This document shows positions 47,533 through 59,052 of a DNA stretch of 64,000 bases, in pieces. The translations under genes were made by a program, and so were the position numbers. The stretch is from Hemicentrotus pulcherrimus (Eukaryota > Echinodermata > Echinoidea > Camarodonta > Strongylocentrotidae), in contig BEXV01000238.1 in assembly GCA_003118195.1 (NCBI GenBank), forward strand, positions 64,111 through 128,110, in the 5' to 3' direction. Below the pieces are notes generated by a model. The model was not told the DNA's origin and did no database searches. It saw only the letters and a list, made by a program, of their open reading frames with translations. Each line of letters opens with the position of its first letter. Positions within the stretch are counted from its first letter, which is position 1.

Positions 47533-48046
47533 GTGAGTTATTCATGACTTTCGCGTAATTCAGCCAAATTTAATTTGTACATAAATCTTGTCTTGAAATC
47601 GCACATTAAAATATTCTAGGCCTAGATCTAGATTGAACATCTATCTATACACTAGATCTAGACTATATTGAATGTCATCTTATCAAACAAATAATGCACT
47701 TTAGGCCAATGCTTGTGTGTTCGCTCGTGTGATACGGCAGTTCCAGTGCACTCAGGTTAGTCAGTGGGATAGTGATAATGCACTTGCCCTGCGAGCGCGT
47801 GCATTTTCACTATAAGCACCGACTAAACTTTGTGTACTGGCCCTCTTACACACTGGCAACAGTGCATTATTTGTATAATATATATTTTACAAATTCCTTG
47901 AATATTTTTACCATGAATGTAATTGTCTATGGTTACGATAAATTCTTCTTGTAAGTGATCAGTAAAATTTTACCAGTGAATAACAAAATCCTGAATTGAT
48001 AATAAATGCTTAATTTAATCTTTTTTTTTGTATTGCATCCTTGTAG
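47533..48046 (+). other. FARP intron, no feature seen
   Basis: A (tatc/agat)-rich patch with repeated ctagatct near 47615-47660; otherwise nothing specific. Confidence 0.5.
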
Positions 48047-48160
48047 CTCGAAGACAGTGAGCTGGATCGCTCAGTTGCCAACTGCTTCACGTTGTACGGA
48101 GGCAACAAGACGGTGGTCATAGCAGCCAGTACACCCGAGGAGAAGATTAGATGGATGGAG
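48047..48160 (+). CDS. FARP1/2: FARP exon: second half of PH1
   Basis: The acceptor is cattgcatccttgtag-like (tccttgtag) and the donor is gtaggaca. It reads LEDSELDRSVANCFTLYGGN, KTVVIAASTPEEKIRWME. KTVVIAAST and the Trp of EKIRWM (the invariant PH-domain Trp) match vertebrate FARP (KTIVVAASTRLEKEKWM). Confidence 0.97.
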
Positions 48161-48638
48161 GTAGGACATACATGTAGAAAAAATCCAAAGAAAAAAAGGA
48201 AATATATATACTTTACAAAATTTTGGAAAATATGATTTGCTATGTTCAGTTGCATTTCAAAATTTGGTAACAAAAACTGTGGAGAGCCATTTGTAGCCTT
48301 AAAATAAGATATATATTTTAATATAAAGATTATAATATTTTAGACTTTCCATAAATTCGACATCAAGAATGTAAAATCTCCTTGATAATAGAAAATAGGA
48401 ATTATATGAATCAACATTTTATGCCTTTTATAATAACTTTTACAAAAAAAAATTCAAAGATGCTAATGGCTTTCCATAATTGTTAAGTCAAACTTAGAGT
48501 TAAGTTCGACTTACATGTAGGATCTTTGTGAAACACCCCCAGAATGTCATGGTAAGCTCTAATCCAGATGTCAAAATATCTACTTCAGGCAAGCAAATTT
48601 GATGTGTTTTCTTCACAAAACTCTTCTTTCATTCACAG
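48161..48638 (+). other. FARP intron, no feature seen
   Basis: AT-rich sequence without recognised repeats. Confidence 0.5.
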
Positions 48639-48693
48639 GATATTCAGCTGGCTATGAGTATGTGCCAAGATGGTGAAGTAACAGATACACTAA
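48639..48693 (+). CDS. FARP1/2: FARP exon: end of PH1 helix
   Basis: The acceptor is tttcattcacag and the donor is gtgagtat. It reads DIQLAMSMCQDGEVTDTL. It takes the place of DLNSAIQAAKSGGDTAPAL in vertebrate FARP1, the C-terminal PH helix followed by a flexible link. Confidence 0.88.
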
Positions 48694-49381
48694 GTGAGTA
48701 TAGCTTCCTGCATATACCATTATTTTGGCTAGGGTTTTATTGTCACATTTACAAAACTGTCTGATATATAACATTAACAAACATGAAAATCAACTGGCAA
48801 TGCACGTGTGAACATGTATTTTAGCCTATGTTATTAATCACAAAAAACAACAACTGGCAAAAATGCTTTTGTGCCTATCATCTCCTAAAATAAAGCTTCT
48901 ACAGTGCGTGACCAATTTTTAAATTACTGTTTCATATTACCTGTAGCAGTTCTGAGCCTCATGATGCTTTAAGTAATACTATTCAATATTGTCTATGTCA
49001 GGCAAGCCTTTTGTAAGCTTGTAGTTCAGAGCAACTTTCATTAAACCGTACCTATCACCTAAAAATATGTTTGTGTATAGGTAAAGTGCATTTAAATCAG
49101 TCTAATTTTTTTTCAAATCTACTTGGCATTCTATGGGTTATTGGTTGAGGGAAAATAAGTTGATATCAAACCCAAGTCATACTTAAGTTCCAAGCACGCC
49201 CTTATCTATGCGAGCGCATACAGATGCATGGATCAGTGGAGTTAACAATCACTTTAATGTTTATTGATAATGTATTTAAACCTGCAATACATCTTCAGAA
49301 ATGTGGTATTTGAAGTGAATATTTTGAATATAGTTTAGTGATGTGTAACCCATAACATACAAAGGAAAACATTTTAACATT

Positions 49382-49755
49382 TTAAAGGTAAAGACTAGTA
49401 TTGGAAACGCCCCAATTTCAAAAAATGAAATGGAAGCTCTCATTACCAATCATGTGAAAGAATATGTTTTGACTAATACATGATGATAAAAAATTTGCCG
49501 GGAAACCGCCTACTAATTCATATATTTGGTAAATTTGTTTCTCTCATGGTCTGTGAGAGATATAGGGTAGTCCCATATACATCTTTCTGTGTATAGTGCT
49601 TGTAACTTTACGAAGAATGGGCCAAATTTCTTATCATTTTGATGATTCCAGAACCTTGCAGATGCTAGATGCTAGATGATCAACCTTTTCTGATCGATTC
49701 CACAACGTTTCTTTCACAATGCAATCGCATGACCATAACTGGTCTTTACGTTTAA
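49382..49755 (+). repeat. MITE family B, copy 3
   Basis: The ends are ttaaaggtaaagactagtat and (other strand) ttaaacgtaaagaccagtta. Internal text agrees closely with 58353-58733 in the same orientation, including the doublet gatgctagatgctagatg. Confidence 0.9.
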
Positions 49756-49917
49756 CTGCATTATTGTATTTCATCAACATTTAATCACATTACTGTTCTT
49801 TACTAATTGACTTTTATTTCTCTGTAATTGATGTTGATAATGATTGATTTGATTAATTCTGTCCTTATTTTGATATTTATTTATGAATTAGGTAGTTATG
49901 TGTAATTTTGTTGTTAC

Positions 49918-50128
49918 AAAAGATTGAAGATGAAATGCGCTATGGTGATTGCTACTCTTCAGAGAAGAAATACATAATATTCTTGTTCTGTTTGTAACTG
50001 GTCTATCTCTGAACTTGTGCTTGTAAGATTGAAGATGAAATGCGCCATGGTGCTTGCTTCTCTTCAGAGAAGAAATACATAATATTCTTGTTCCGTTTGT
50101 AACTAGTCTATCTCTGAACTTGTTCTTG
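49918..50128. repeat. Tandem duplication of about 108 bp before an exon
   Basis: Two blocks beginning aagattgaagatgaaatgcg (at about 49920 and 50028) run through ttctcttcagagaagaaata and tctatctctgaacttgt. The second block provides the sequence right up to the acceptor at 50134. Confidence 0.8.
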
Positions 50129-50134
50129 TCGCAG

Positions 50135-50298
50135 GTTCTCCGGACCAAGACTCGGCATATGACGAGGCTGAAGACGACGTATCATCCCCGTCCAAGTCCA
50201 TTGATCGGCAGTCACACCATCGGGCCAACACGACGGTCCATGTATGCTGGCATCGCAATACCAGCGTTAGTATGGCAGACCATGTACAGGCAGTTGAG
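50135..50298 (+). CDS. FARP1/2: FARP exon: link between PH1 and PH2
   Basis: The acceptor is ttcttgtcgcag and the donor is gtgagaca. It reads SSPDQDSAYDEAEDDVSSPS, KSIDRQSHHRANTTVHVCWH and RNTSVSMADHVQAVE. HRANTTVHVCWHRNTSVSMADH is nearly the same as in vertebrate FARP (HRANTTMHVCWYRNTSVSRA), a stretch that packs between DH and the PH domains in known FARP2 structures; the latter is known, not seen here. Confidence 0.98.
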
Positions 50299-50763
50299 GT
50301 GAGACAGTTTCTTTTTTCTTTTCTTCTTGTTATTATAACTATTGTTATTGTTATCGTTATTTATTTATTATTATTATTATTGTTGTTGTTGTTACAGTTT
50401 TTGTTATTATTCTTACAAAATTATTATCATTATTATTATTTATTTGACCAATCATAAAAAAGTACAGATACAGAACAATGGCAAGGGGAAAAATACATGA
50501 TAAGAATGTGAGAGAATAAAAGGAGTGGGAGCATCAAGTAGGTCAGGATGTGCAATAGTGAAACGCAACACTGTTGCCCAGAGGCATCGCACTTGCTTCT
50601 CCCAGTACGTTTACATATTAAAATCTGTACATTGAATATTGCCAGTCTCAGTCCCATGCTTTATTTCATTTTGTGTTGACCAATAGTGTACATGATCATA
50701 GGCTTTTAGCTTATCAGATCTTATATTTAACTTCATTTTTTTCCTTTTATATCTCCTTGATAG
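50299..50763 (+). other. FARP intron with att/ttg run and retroposon-like stretch
   Basis: A mixed tta/ttg microsatellite at 50330-50445 leads into tatttgaccaatcataaaaa and a stretch to about 50640 that may be the end of a retroposon. No open frame supports this. Confidence 0.4.
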
Positions 50764-50871
50764 AATCAGCTGAGTGGGTTTTTGCTGCGTAAATTCAAGA
50801 ACAGCAACGGATGGCAGAAGCTCTGGGTGGTCTTCACCAACTTCTGTCTCTTCTTCTACAAGAGCCACCAG
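50764..50871 (+). CDS. FARP1/2: FARP exon: first half of PH2
   Basis: The acceptor is tatctccttgatag and the donor is gtaagtat. It reads NQLSGFLLRKFKNSNGWQKL then WVVFTNFCLFFYKSHQ. Vertebrate FARP has NQLSGYLLRKFKNSNGWQKL; this is one of the most conserved stretches of the protein. Confidence 0.98.
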
Positions 50872-50912
50872 GTAAGTATATGGATTATGTAGAGTGAAAC
50901 TTGGTAACTTTC

Positions 50913-51069
50913 TTACTTATTCTAAGTATTGAATTGAATACCGGCCCAGGTACCTAAAGACCACCTGTCTACAAAGACCGCTCAAGGAAGACAAGACAAA
51001 GTGGTCCTTATGGGCAGGTGGTCTTTAGGTACCTGGGCCGGTATTCAATTCATTACTTAGAATAAGTAA
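50913..51069. repeat. 157-bp near-perfect hairpin
   Basis: Arms 50913-50967 and 51015-51069 are inverted copies of 55 nt with one mismatch; the loop is 47 nt. The outer part of each arm (taagtattgaattgaatacc) is the tip of element E, and the inner part (taaagaccacctg) is a second small palindrome, also seen in part at 4248-4275. The hairpin lies inside the intron between the PH2 exons. Confidence 0.9.
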
Positions 51070-51320
51070 AAAATTTAGTAAATGGCTAAGCTAAGAAGTT
51101 TACTTATCTCGCATTCAAATCTCATTTTAGACTTATATTTACTTGAGACAGTGTCAGTAAAATATTTACTGATAAGCATTGTGACATCACTCGCATTCAA
51201 ATCTCATTTTAGACTCGTACTTACTTAGACAATCTCAGTAAAAAACTTACTGATAAGCATTGTGACATTACACGGTCAATCAAAAGAAATGTGCAATTAA
51301 CGCTTTGCAATGAATGAGTA
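51070..51320. repeat. Element E, rearranged partial copy with 82-bp doublet
   Basis: It continues the hairpin with text that is the reverse complement of element E (38479-38890), such as tgataagcattgtgacat. A block beginning gcattcaaatctcattttag is present twice, at 51111 and 51193. Confidence 0.75.
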
Positions 51321-51452
51321 CCTGGCTGGAATTAATTCCTTGAAATCCTAAGGCGGCTTGAGCATCCCTTAGGATGGATATGTGTGCATTATTAATGATA
51401 TTATTATTATTATTATTATCATCATCATTAATCTTTTTCTCGTCTTCTTTAG

Positions 51453-51604
51453 GATGACTACCCGTTGGCAAGCCTGCCCCTCCTGGGTTACTCCGTCATG
51501 ATCCCAGTGGAAGAGGACGATATCCGTAAAGACTACGTCTTCAAGCTTCAGTTCAAGACGCACGTCTACTTCTTCAGGGCAGAGAGCGAGTACACATTCA
51601 GCAG
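51453..51604 (+). CDS. FARP1/2: FARP exon: PH2
   Basis: The acceptor is cgtcttctttag and the donor is gtaagcaa. It reads DDYPLASLPLLGYSVMIPVE, EDDIRKDYVFKLQFKTHVYF and FRAESEYTFS. Vertebrate FARP1 has DDYPLASLPLLGYSVSIPRE, so the match is very close. It leaves AG for Arg. Confidence 0.98.
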
Positions 51605-52151
51605 GTAAGCAACCTGTAGTTGTTGTTGTTGTTTTGTTTTGTTTNNNNNNNNNNNNNNNNNNNNNNNNNNNNNNNNNNNNNNNNNNNNNNNNNNNNNNNN
51701 NNNNNNNNNNNNNNNNNNNNNNNNNNNNNNNNNNNNNNNNNNNNNNNNNNNNNNNNNNNNNNNNNNNNNNNNNNNNNNNNNNNNNNNNNNNNNNNNNNNN
51801 NNNNNNNNNNNNNNNNNNNNNNNNNNNNNNNNNNNNNNNNNNNNNNNNNNNNNNNNNNNNNNNNNNNNNNNNNNNNNGGGGGGGGGGGGTCAATGTGTAG
51901 TCCAAACTTAGTGTTCAACAGTCGACACTCCCCTGTTTTCACCTGAACCATAGCCTGATCAGAGGGGAGAGGCGACGACAATCACCTACGCGCAGACAAC
52001 GTTCCGGTTGTGCCACATCCCCTCCTAGTCACCGATCAATGTTATCATCAATCAATAATGTAACATCATTCAACTGACCTTAAACCTTTGTTCTCATAAA
52101 GAGTATTCTGATTATTCCTTCTTTTTTGTTGTTTAATCTTTCTATGTACAG
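51605..52151 (+). other. FARP intron with assembly gap
   Basis: Positions 51645-51877 are N, between ttg/ttttg repeats and a G run of 12. The remaining 270 bp show no feature. Confidence 0.8.
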
Positions 52152-52212
52152 GTGGATGGAGGTCCTAAAGAGTGCCACATACTGCAGTAAGATGGACAAC
52201 GATGTCATGTAA
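52152..52212 (+). CDS. FARP1/2: FARP last coding exon: end of PH2 and stop
   Basis: The acceptor is ctttctatgtacag. With AG from before it reads RWMEVLKSATYCSKMDNDVM and TAA at 52210. RWMEV holds the invariant PH Trp. Vertebrate FARP1 goes on for some 30 more residues. Beyond the TAA the frame is open for 21 codons (WGTTEATIKLPVEDIPKDII and S) to TGA at 52276, which looks coding-like; see the separate observation. Confidence 0.95.
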
Positions 52213-55200
52213 TGGGGCACCACTGAAGCAACGATCAAACTGCCTGTAGAGGACATCCCCAAAGACATCATCTCCTGAAACACCATCCAACATGTATTTC
52301 TTCCTGTGACCTGGGAAACCTGCAAGGAGTAAAGATAGCAAAAAAAATACACACTCTGCTTTTGACTCCTCTGCATCAAATGCCCATGGAAATATCTTGG
52401 GGATAAAGAAAAAAATGGTCCATTCGTAGAAGAAAACATTGCCAAAGTTGTTGCTGATTCGTTTCTTTCCTACGTAAGCACTGTTGTAAATTAATTTCCA
52501 TGTGTGCTTTTGTAAGAGACAGCTGATATTCCCTTTCTAGAGGTGTATAGAGACAAACCCATAAATGATTTGGATGGTTTGTGAAAGATAGCGACGATGA
52601 TCAAATCTATTTCTTTGATGTTTTTTTTGCAGTTGAGAAACAGATTTATTATGCAAAATACACCAAACAACTTTAAATATCGCCAGACCGGGCATTGTGT
52701 GTTTGTGTTCATCATATCATCTTTTCAACAACAAAAATTGAAAGAGTTTGTGTCAAACCACTTATCATATGAATATAGTAGAGGAGAGTTTTATACCTTA
52801 CTTTTCAGGTATGCTTATTATGTTTTTTACAAAAGGACCACTGCCAAGAGGGCCATGTTGGAAAGTTTTGTTTTTTCTAAACCATTTTGTACATCCCTCG
52901 CTTTTTTCTAGATCAACAAGTGTAGATATATTTGTATGTATTCTTGGTAGAAAGAAGTATAAGCTCATTCCCTGGTTATTTTGAGAAACGCTACCAAGAT
53001 ATAGTCCGCTGGGAGCTAGAAAGGCGTTAACTCGAAGACAACACAGAGTTACAGCCCTTCTTGCTATCAGCAGACATGATCAGAGCGATTTTTGAGCGTT
53101 TGTGTAGACTTGGGAAACAATCGCCTTGAGAAGTATGAACACAGCAGTTAGCAAAGCCTTGAAAAATTCCCCTTGATAGTTGTTTGGACTCGACATCACC
53201 CAAAATAGCTCAAAATTGCGACGTGACAAATTGGAGATGGATGATGAGCAGTAGATATGGGTGAGAATTTGCCACAACATGATCAAACTAAGAAGAATAT
53301 TAAATTGTGAGGCTTTGTAGGATTTTCTCCATGAGGTTTCATACAAGCCGGTTTCATCTTGCTTTTCATAATAGAAGAACCAATGGAGAAAATATGGTAT
53401 GGTATCCTTGAAAAAAAAAAACAATTTTAACCTTAATATATATTAGAGATTGAGCATGTAGAAAACAAGGCTTAATACAACAAACCTTTTTATAATCATC
53501 GCTGATACCTCACCACTTATAACTTGCTTTCAGGCTTATATTAGGTCTGCGTTTTCGATACTTTTTTCTTTTTTTATGCTAAATGATTATATGCGAAATA
53601 TTGTGATAACCTTTGAACAAAAAGTTATTTTTTTTTGTCATTGTACATTGAAAATTGTATCCGAGTATTGTATGTATACTGTACCTACACTAACATGTAA
53701 CTTTCTCTATGAATTCTGTAGAGATTATTTGTCTTAGTATTATGCTGTTTTTGAATTAATTTATTATTTAATTTGTAGTCTTTAGAATGCATATATCTTT
53801 TTAATCTTGTTGTGTAGTCCTTCAACACTGACGCAACGATGCGTCCTGGTGTTTTTCGTACGGCGACGATTCAAATGCCACGTTGCTAATCTTTCTCGCC
53901 GACTATGTACAGCTTGGCATGTACAGTGTGAGTGAAAGAGGATGAGCATATTGTACAGATATGTATTTGTGTACATTTGTATATTGAAACCTGCCTTTAA
54001 AACGATTGATAATGTATTCGGAAAGTCGTTGCAACCTTTGTATGAGGTAACGTTGTTCAACTCATTTTTACCTTACTACCACTTTATAATCATCCTTTTT
54101 AAGGGGATATTTTCTCCCACCCTCTATTTACCAGACACCTAAAATGCCAAAAGATCAGTGTTTGCCAATTTCTTGCAAGGTCAAATTACAATTTATCTCT
54201 CTTTTTGAAAGATATTCTAATTTCTCTCGGACTGTAAAAAGTTGGCCCTGGTCTTGGATGTAGCATTATAGTAGATGAAAAAACTTCAGATAGTATGCCA
54301 AGCGTAAACACTACACATAGCTAGGTATAGGTTTCTGCATATCTTAAATATTTTATCTGTGATTATTTCTCTTTGCTTGAAGCTGTTGTAAAAATAGGAT
54401 GTTGCGATTCAGTTCGCCAGCTGTTTTATTAAGTCTTCATAAGTTTGCTGTTGGTAAACTATACGTCTTCTTTTCACTATATTTGCTTGTGGCTTTTCGC
54501 TGCGTGTTTCCAACCATAGTGCTTTATGCAATACCATACCAATGAATGAAACGAACCTGATCAAACACGAGGAAAAAAATGAAAGTCAAGGATAAGAAGG
54601 AGAGGCGGACAGAGGAATTAAAGGTCTTCCATTTTGCGGCTAAGAGTAAAACCAAATAACCTTAGAATTCTAGGATCTTTGAATGGGAAAAAAAGTAGCT
54701 TCATGAAAAGGAGAGTTGTAGTCTTGAGTTTATGTGTGCATCATTTGTTCCCTTGTTTAATCTCAATATAAAAATGTAGCAGGGTTTTTTTTTTCTTGAT
54801 GGTTGAATGTTGTCAAGGTTAAGACTGTGAACCCTCGACGGGTGTACTCCTCTCCCAATCCCCTTTGGAATGCTGTGAATAGATAGGTGGTCATCACAAC
54901 GTGATTTTGTCTCTCTCAATATACAGGAGTTAATATAATGAATCCTAAGGTTGTGTATGCACATTTAAAAGGAATAAAATATTGGTTAAGATTATTGGAT
55001 GATCTATAAATATGCCCTTACCTATCAAAGAAATTTGGTAGCAACCTTTATTTCAAGATGACATCATTGAGTGAATATTATATGCCACTTTTGCTGTTCG
55101 AGTTTGTTTGTTAATTCCAAAACATTTGCATTACCAGTAATACAGTATATGTAGTTCCAAGATTATTATTAATGGTTATGGTATTTAGGTAAAAGAGATA

Positions 55201-57490
55201 GAGTACATTCAAATTTAAATACTTGGTAGTTTTTCAATCATGCAGAGGATAAATTTCTTAGAATGTATTCATATTCTAAATTTTTAAGAGAAATCTTACA
55301 AACATAATTATGTGACTAAATATGATATAAGGGTTGGTTGTGAATAGGAGATGAAGAAAATTTATGCTCTAGGAATATCTAGAAAAAAAATACATGAATG
55401 ATAAAAGATGAAATTACTGGATTGTGAGGTGAAATTATGTTATGTTTAAAGCCATTTCTGTATTTATTATGAAAGGAGTAATTGAGAGAACAGCGGCTGA
55501 TCAAAGAAAGCGAAGAGGGCTTTCTTAGCAGTGCAGAAAATCTAGGTCTAAGGAATTTATTGTCCCTAGCATTGGATGAAATGTAGAAAATGGCTGCATT
55601 TCATGTTTGATATCATTTACCGAAAAGAGAGAATAATGAAATCCCACCTTCTTAACATAATATTTCATTGCCCCGTATGAGTATAAATGAATTGTACTTA
55701 AAAATTTAAAAATTTGAAAAATGCCATTTAACGCAAATACTTCATTACAAAATAACTTGAGGCAATTACAATGTCCTTGTATGTCCCCTTTTGAGTCAAT
55801 TTTCAGAAGGCTTTGCGATCGTGCTAACGTGAAAATCTTGGAAAACTCTCTCGGGCAGGTACCGAGACATCTAAAGGTGAGATAAAAGTTGATGTAGCGT
55901 AACAGGAATGCAGACGTCCCTTCTGGAACTGCATCCATAATGCTTCAAGTTCCAAACTCCCAAATTGAGATGATGTATTTTGTCGTCATCATATTTTTTG
56001 CTTGGATCTTTGTAGCTTATCGTCTTTCAATTTAGGTTTTCAGAGCTTCTTTACCCGTCGGTTAGGACTCGGTTGCGAGTTATAGGAGTTGTATTCTTAT
56101 TTGGGGAGGGGAGGGTCGGAATGAAATTAAGAAAGGATGTTCTATGTTTGGAGCCAGTAGGGCATTATGGCTGGCACTCTCACACAGCGTCAATCCCCTT
56201 CTGGCTCTGTATAGCCAATATCTGAATACCAGCAGTTTTTTTACGACAGGAGTAGAAGTAGAGTTGGCTATATTTAAAGAGGATGTAATATTTTAATTCA
56301 TTAGGATGTGTTAGTAGAGTGGATAGAGGAAGATATTTTTTTTGTACCCTGATGCAAACTTGAATTATGGCTTAATAGCAAATTACTAAAAAAAGTTGTC
56401 TATGTTGGAAGGACAAGAACACTCCTGGTAGAGTGTAACGTACTTAATATAAACAGGTAATCACAAAGTAATATAAGGAACGAAGCACAATTCTCTACTA
56501 TTTCAATCATTGAATGAGTGATTATGGGATGATTGACCTAAGGGAAAATTATTGTATTATTGGATTTAAATTCTTGTGAGGAAACGGGTTGCGGCGATTC
56601 AATTCAAACTCTTCAGATGATATTTTTGTAAATAGATTTTATTTTCACCATGTCTTTGGTGTGTGTGTCGCGAGAAGGAACAATGAAAATGCTGTTGGCA
56701 TGTGCATGTATTTAAAAGAATATTGGCTGCATTTATTTAAGGGAGGAATGCAAAAAGGTAAAAAATGAGCTCATCCATTGTGCTTTGCTAATTCATAGTG
56801 AACTTCAACAGTTATAAGTATTTATTGTGAAGCTTATAAATGTAGGGTGTGTTATAACTTTTCAGTTTAAATGAATATGCCACTCATTACGGTTGATTCA
56901 ATAAGTATCTCAGTCAAACAATTTAGTTTCGTAATTAATTCTGCGAAACTGTCATATTAAGTCATTTTGTACGTCTCAAGTAAATGTTCTGCCATCCGAA
57001 TGAGCATCGTACAAGTCCGTGAAACACAAGGAAATTTTTGTATTTGCATGTACAGATTGCGTGTATCCCCTCTTTGTGTTCGTCCTATTACTTTCATTTC
57101 TGTTAAATCATAGTCGGGAGGGGATTTTGTAATTGTTTTTTTTTAATATTCGTAGGATGGACAACGTTCTGTAACACTTTGAGAATGTAGTATTATGCCT
57201 TGCCAATTCCGATTCATCTTGTACAGATTGTTCTTATACTCTTTCATAAATAACTTGTTTTAATAAATGAAGATAAGTGACTGGGTGGAAGATGAAGAGA
57301 CAAAACACAGCATGGTTTTTATGAATTTACGAAGAAGAAAACCTTTGAAACTGTGACCTTTGAAAGTCTTGAATATTATTATGCATTGTATAGTTTCCAG
57401 TCTATTTGCACGTGTATGACCAGACGACGGTAAACGCTGGCGCATTGAATTATATACAATTGGTATGATACGATTTTACTGTAGAATAAA
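52213..57490 (+). other. Probable FARP 3' UTR
   Basis: It is AT-rich, has no MITE copy and no long open frame of any family, and follows the last coding exon. Candidate poly(A) signals AATAAA are at 54973, 57262 and 57485. A Pumilio-type site, tgtaaata, is at 56637. The extent is inferred, not shown. Confidence 0.5.
57262..57267 (+). promoter_or_regulatory. Possible FARP poly(A) signal
   Basis: AATAAA in ttttaataaatgaag. A second copy at 57485 (tagaataaacga) is 220 bp further on. After these, the sequence changes to purine-rich simple repeats, which suits the end of a transcribed unit. Confidence 0.35.
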
Positions 57491-58352
57491 CGACAAAAAA
57501 AACCTGTAAGTTTCAAAAATGAATCGCCCACAATTTATGTTCTTTTTTTCTGTTGTGTGTCTTCAAGAAGAATAAAGGAATTAAGAGAAAGCTTTATGAG
57601 AATAGAGAAGAAATAAGATAGAGAAGAAAAAAAGAATATATTTGAGAAAGAGAACCATTTTACGGAGAGAATGAGAAATGGAAAACAACTCTAAAAAAGG
57701 AAAGAAGAAATGATAAAAAAGAAAACTTCTGAAGAGAGAAATGATAATAGAAATCAATTCTAATAAGGAAAAGGAGAAATAATCAGAAAGACAATTCCTA
57801 AGATACCATAAAGAGGAAAATGAGAGAGAGAACTCAGAAATAAACAGAGTGGAAAAGAGAGATTATAATTACCCTTCTTTGTGCTTATATACTAGATTAA
57901 CTTTTGTTGACACTAACACGTCAAGGAATGTAGATATCAAACTTTTTTTAAACGTTTTTAACACCTCTAATAAGCACAGGAGTCGTTGAAATAATTATTA
58001 CCTTTTTAGAATTTTGACATTCCCAATTTCTTGACGCCAACGTCTGCTTATTTTCCTTGTCACCTTATATTCGGGGCCACGAAGCGATCCCCCAGTTTAT
58101 GACCAAACAAAAAAGTAGGAGAAGAAAAAAAAAAAAGAAGGAGAAGAAGAAGAAGAAGGAGGAGGAGAGGTGGGAGAGAAAAGGGAACAAATGTAAAAAG
58201 GAAGGCAATGCAATCCGCTTCCAACACTATATTTCCTCTATTCACCTGTATCCCCCCCCCCCCTTTACCCACCACCATGATGGTAAGTGCCCCTTAATCC
58301 TCACTACTGGGATGTTGTTTCAAAAATGCTATCAACGTTTCAAATATTGTTT

Positions 58353-58733
58353 TTAAATGTAAAGACCAGTATTGGAAACGCCCCAATTTCAAAAAAATGA
58401 AATGCAAGCTCTCATTAAAATCAATCATGTGAAAGAATATGTTTTGACTAATACATGATGGTACACAAAATAATTGCCGGGAAACGGCTATTAATTCATA
58501 TATTTGGTAAATTTGTTTCTCTCATGGTCTGTGAGAGATATAGGGTAGTCCCATATACATCTTTCTGTGTAAAGTGCTTGTAACTTTACGAAGAATGGGC
58601 CAAATTTCTTATCATTTTGATGATTCCAGAACCTTGCAGATGCTAGATGCTAGATGATCAACCTTTTCTGATCGATTCCACAATGTTTCTTTCACAATCC
58701 AATCGCATGACCATAACTGGTCTTTACCTTTAA
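58353..58733 (+). repeat. MITE family B, copy 4
   Basis: The ends are ttaaatgtaaagaccagtat and (other strand) ttaaaggtaaagaccagtta. Internal text is nearly the same as at 49382-49755, so both copies are young. Confidence 0.9.
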
Positions 58734-59052
58734 GCCCAGTGCGGTTTGTTTACAAAATTTTCACAAGGAAACCCCTCCCCAGTGGCGTATCCAATGCGAG
58801 TTGAAATCGGCGTACGAAAGAGAGAAAAAAAAAAACACTACTCGACTGCATGGTTCTACAGCACATAGAACTGCCCTTTGTTACACCTTCACCATGGCAT
58901 GGCAGCCCCCCCCCTCCACATCCTCTCCTTTTGATCAAAGAAAGATATATTGATGCTCCTATCTAAATGAGTTCTTTCGAATAGCAATAGGCTAATGATT
59001 ATATAGCTTCAACTGCATGAATTCAACTCGATTTTTTTGTCACATAACAATA

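Larger units (their letters stand above)
48694..50134 (+). other. FARP intron with MITE-B and 87-bp duplication
   Basis: It holds MITE-B copy 3 (49382-49755) and, just before the next exon, a duplicated block (about 49918-50008 and 50026-50128) sharing agattgaagatgaaatgcgc and ctcttcagagaagaaataca. Confidence 0.75.
401..52212 (+). other. FARP1/2: FARP1/FARP2-like gene, coding part within the window (5' end missing)
   Basis: FARP proteins are membrane-associated guanine nucleotide exchange factors of the Rho/Rac family. The FERM domain binds membrane receptors such as plexins, the DH domain does the exchange, and the two PH domains fold back on DH to inhibit it (known for the vertebrate proteins). 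Here 21 exons with GT-AG borders and matching phases give, in order: end of F1, F2, F3, FERM-adjacent region, acidic linker, DH, PH1, linker, PH2. With the donor at 25294 the exons join to 3288 nt, 1096 codons without a stop before 52210. The start codon and most of lobe F1 lie left of position 1. Vertebrate FARPs have a shorter linker; the long one here is unusual. An invertebrate is expected to have a single FARP, so I do not choose between 1 and 2. Confidence 0.95.

Noticed and set aside
55525..55938. 137-codon minus-strand frame in the presumed FARP 3' UTR
   Set aside because: AT-rich text without recognisable motifs, and no acceptor, donor or neighbouring exon supports it.
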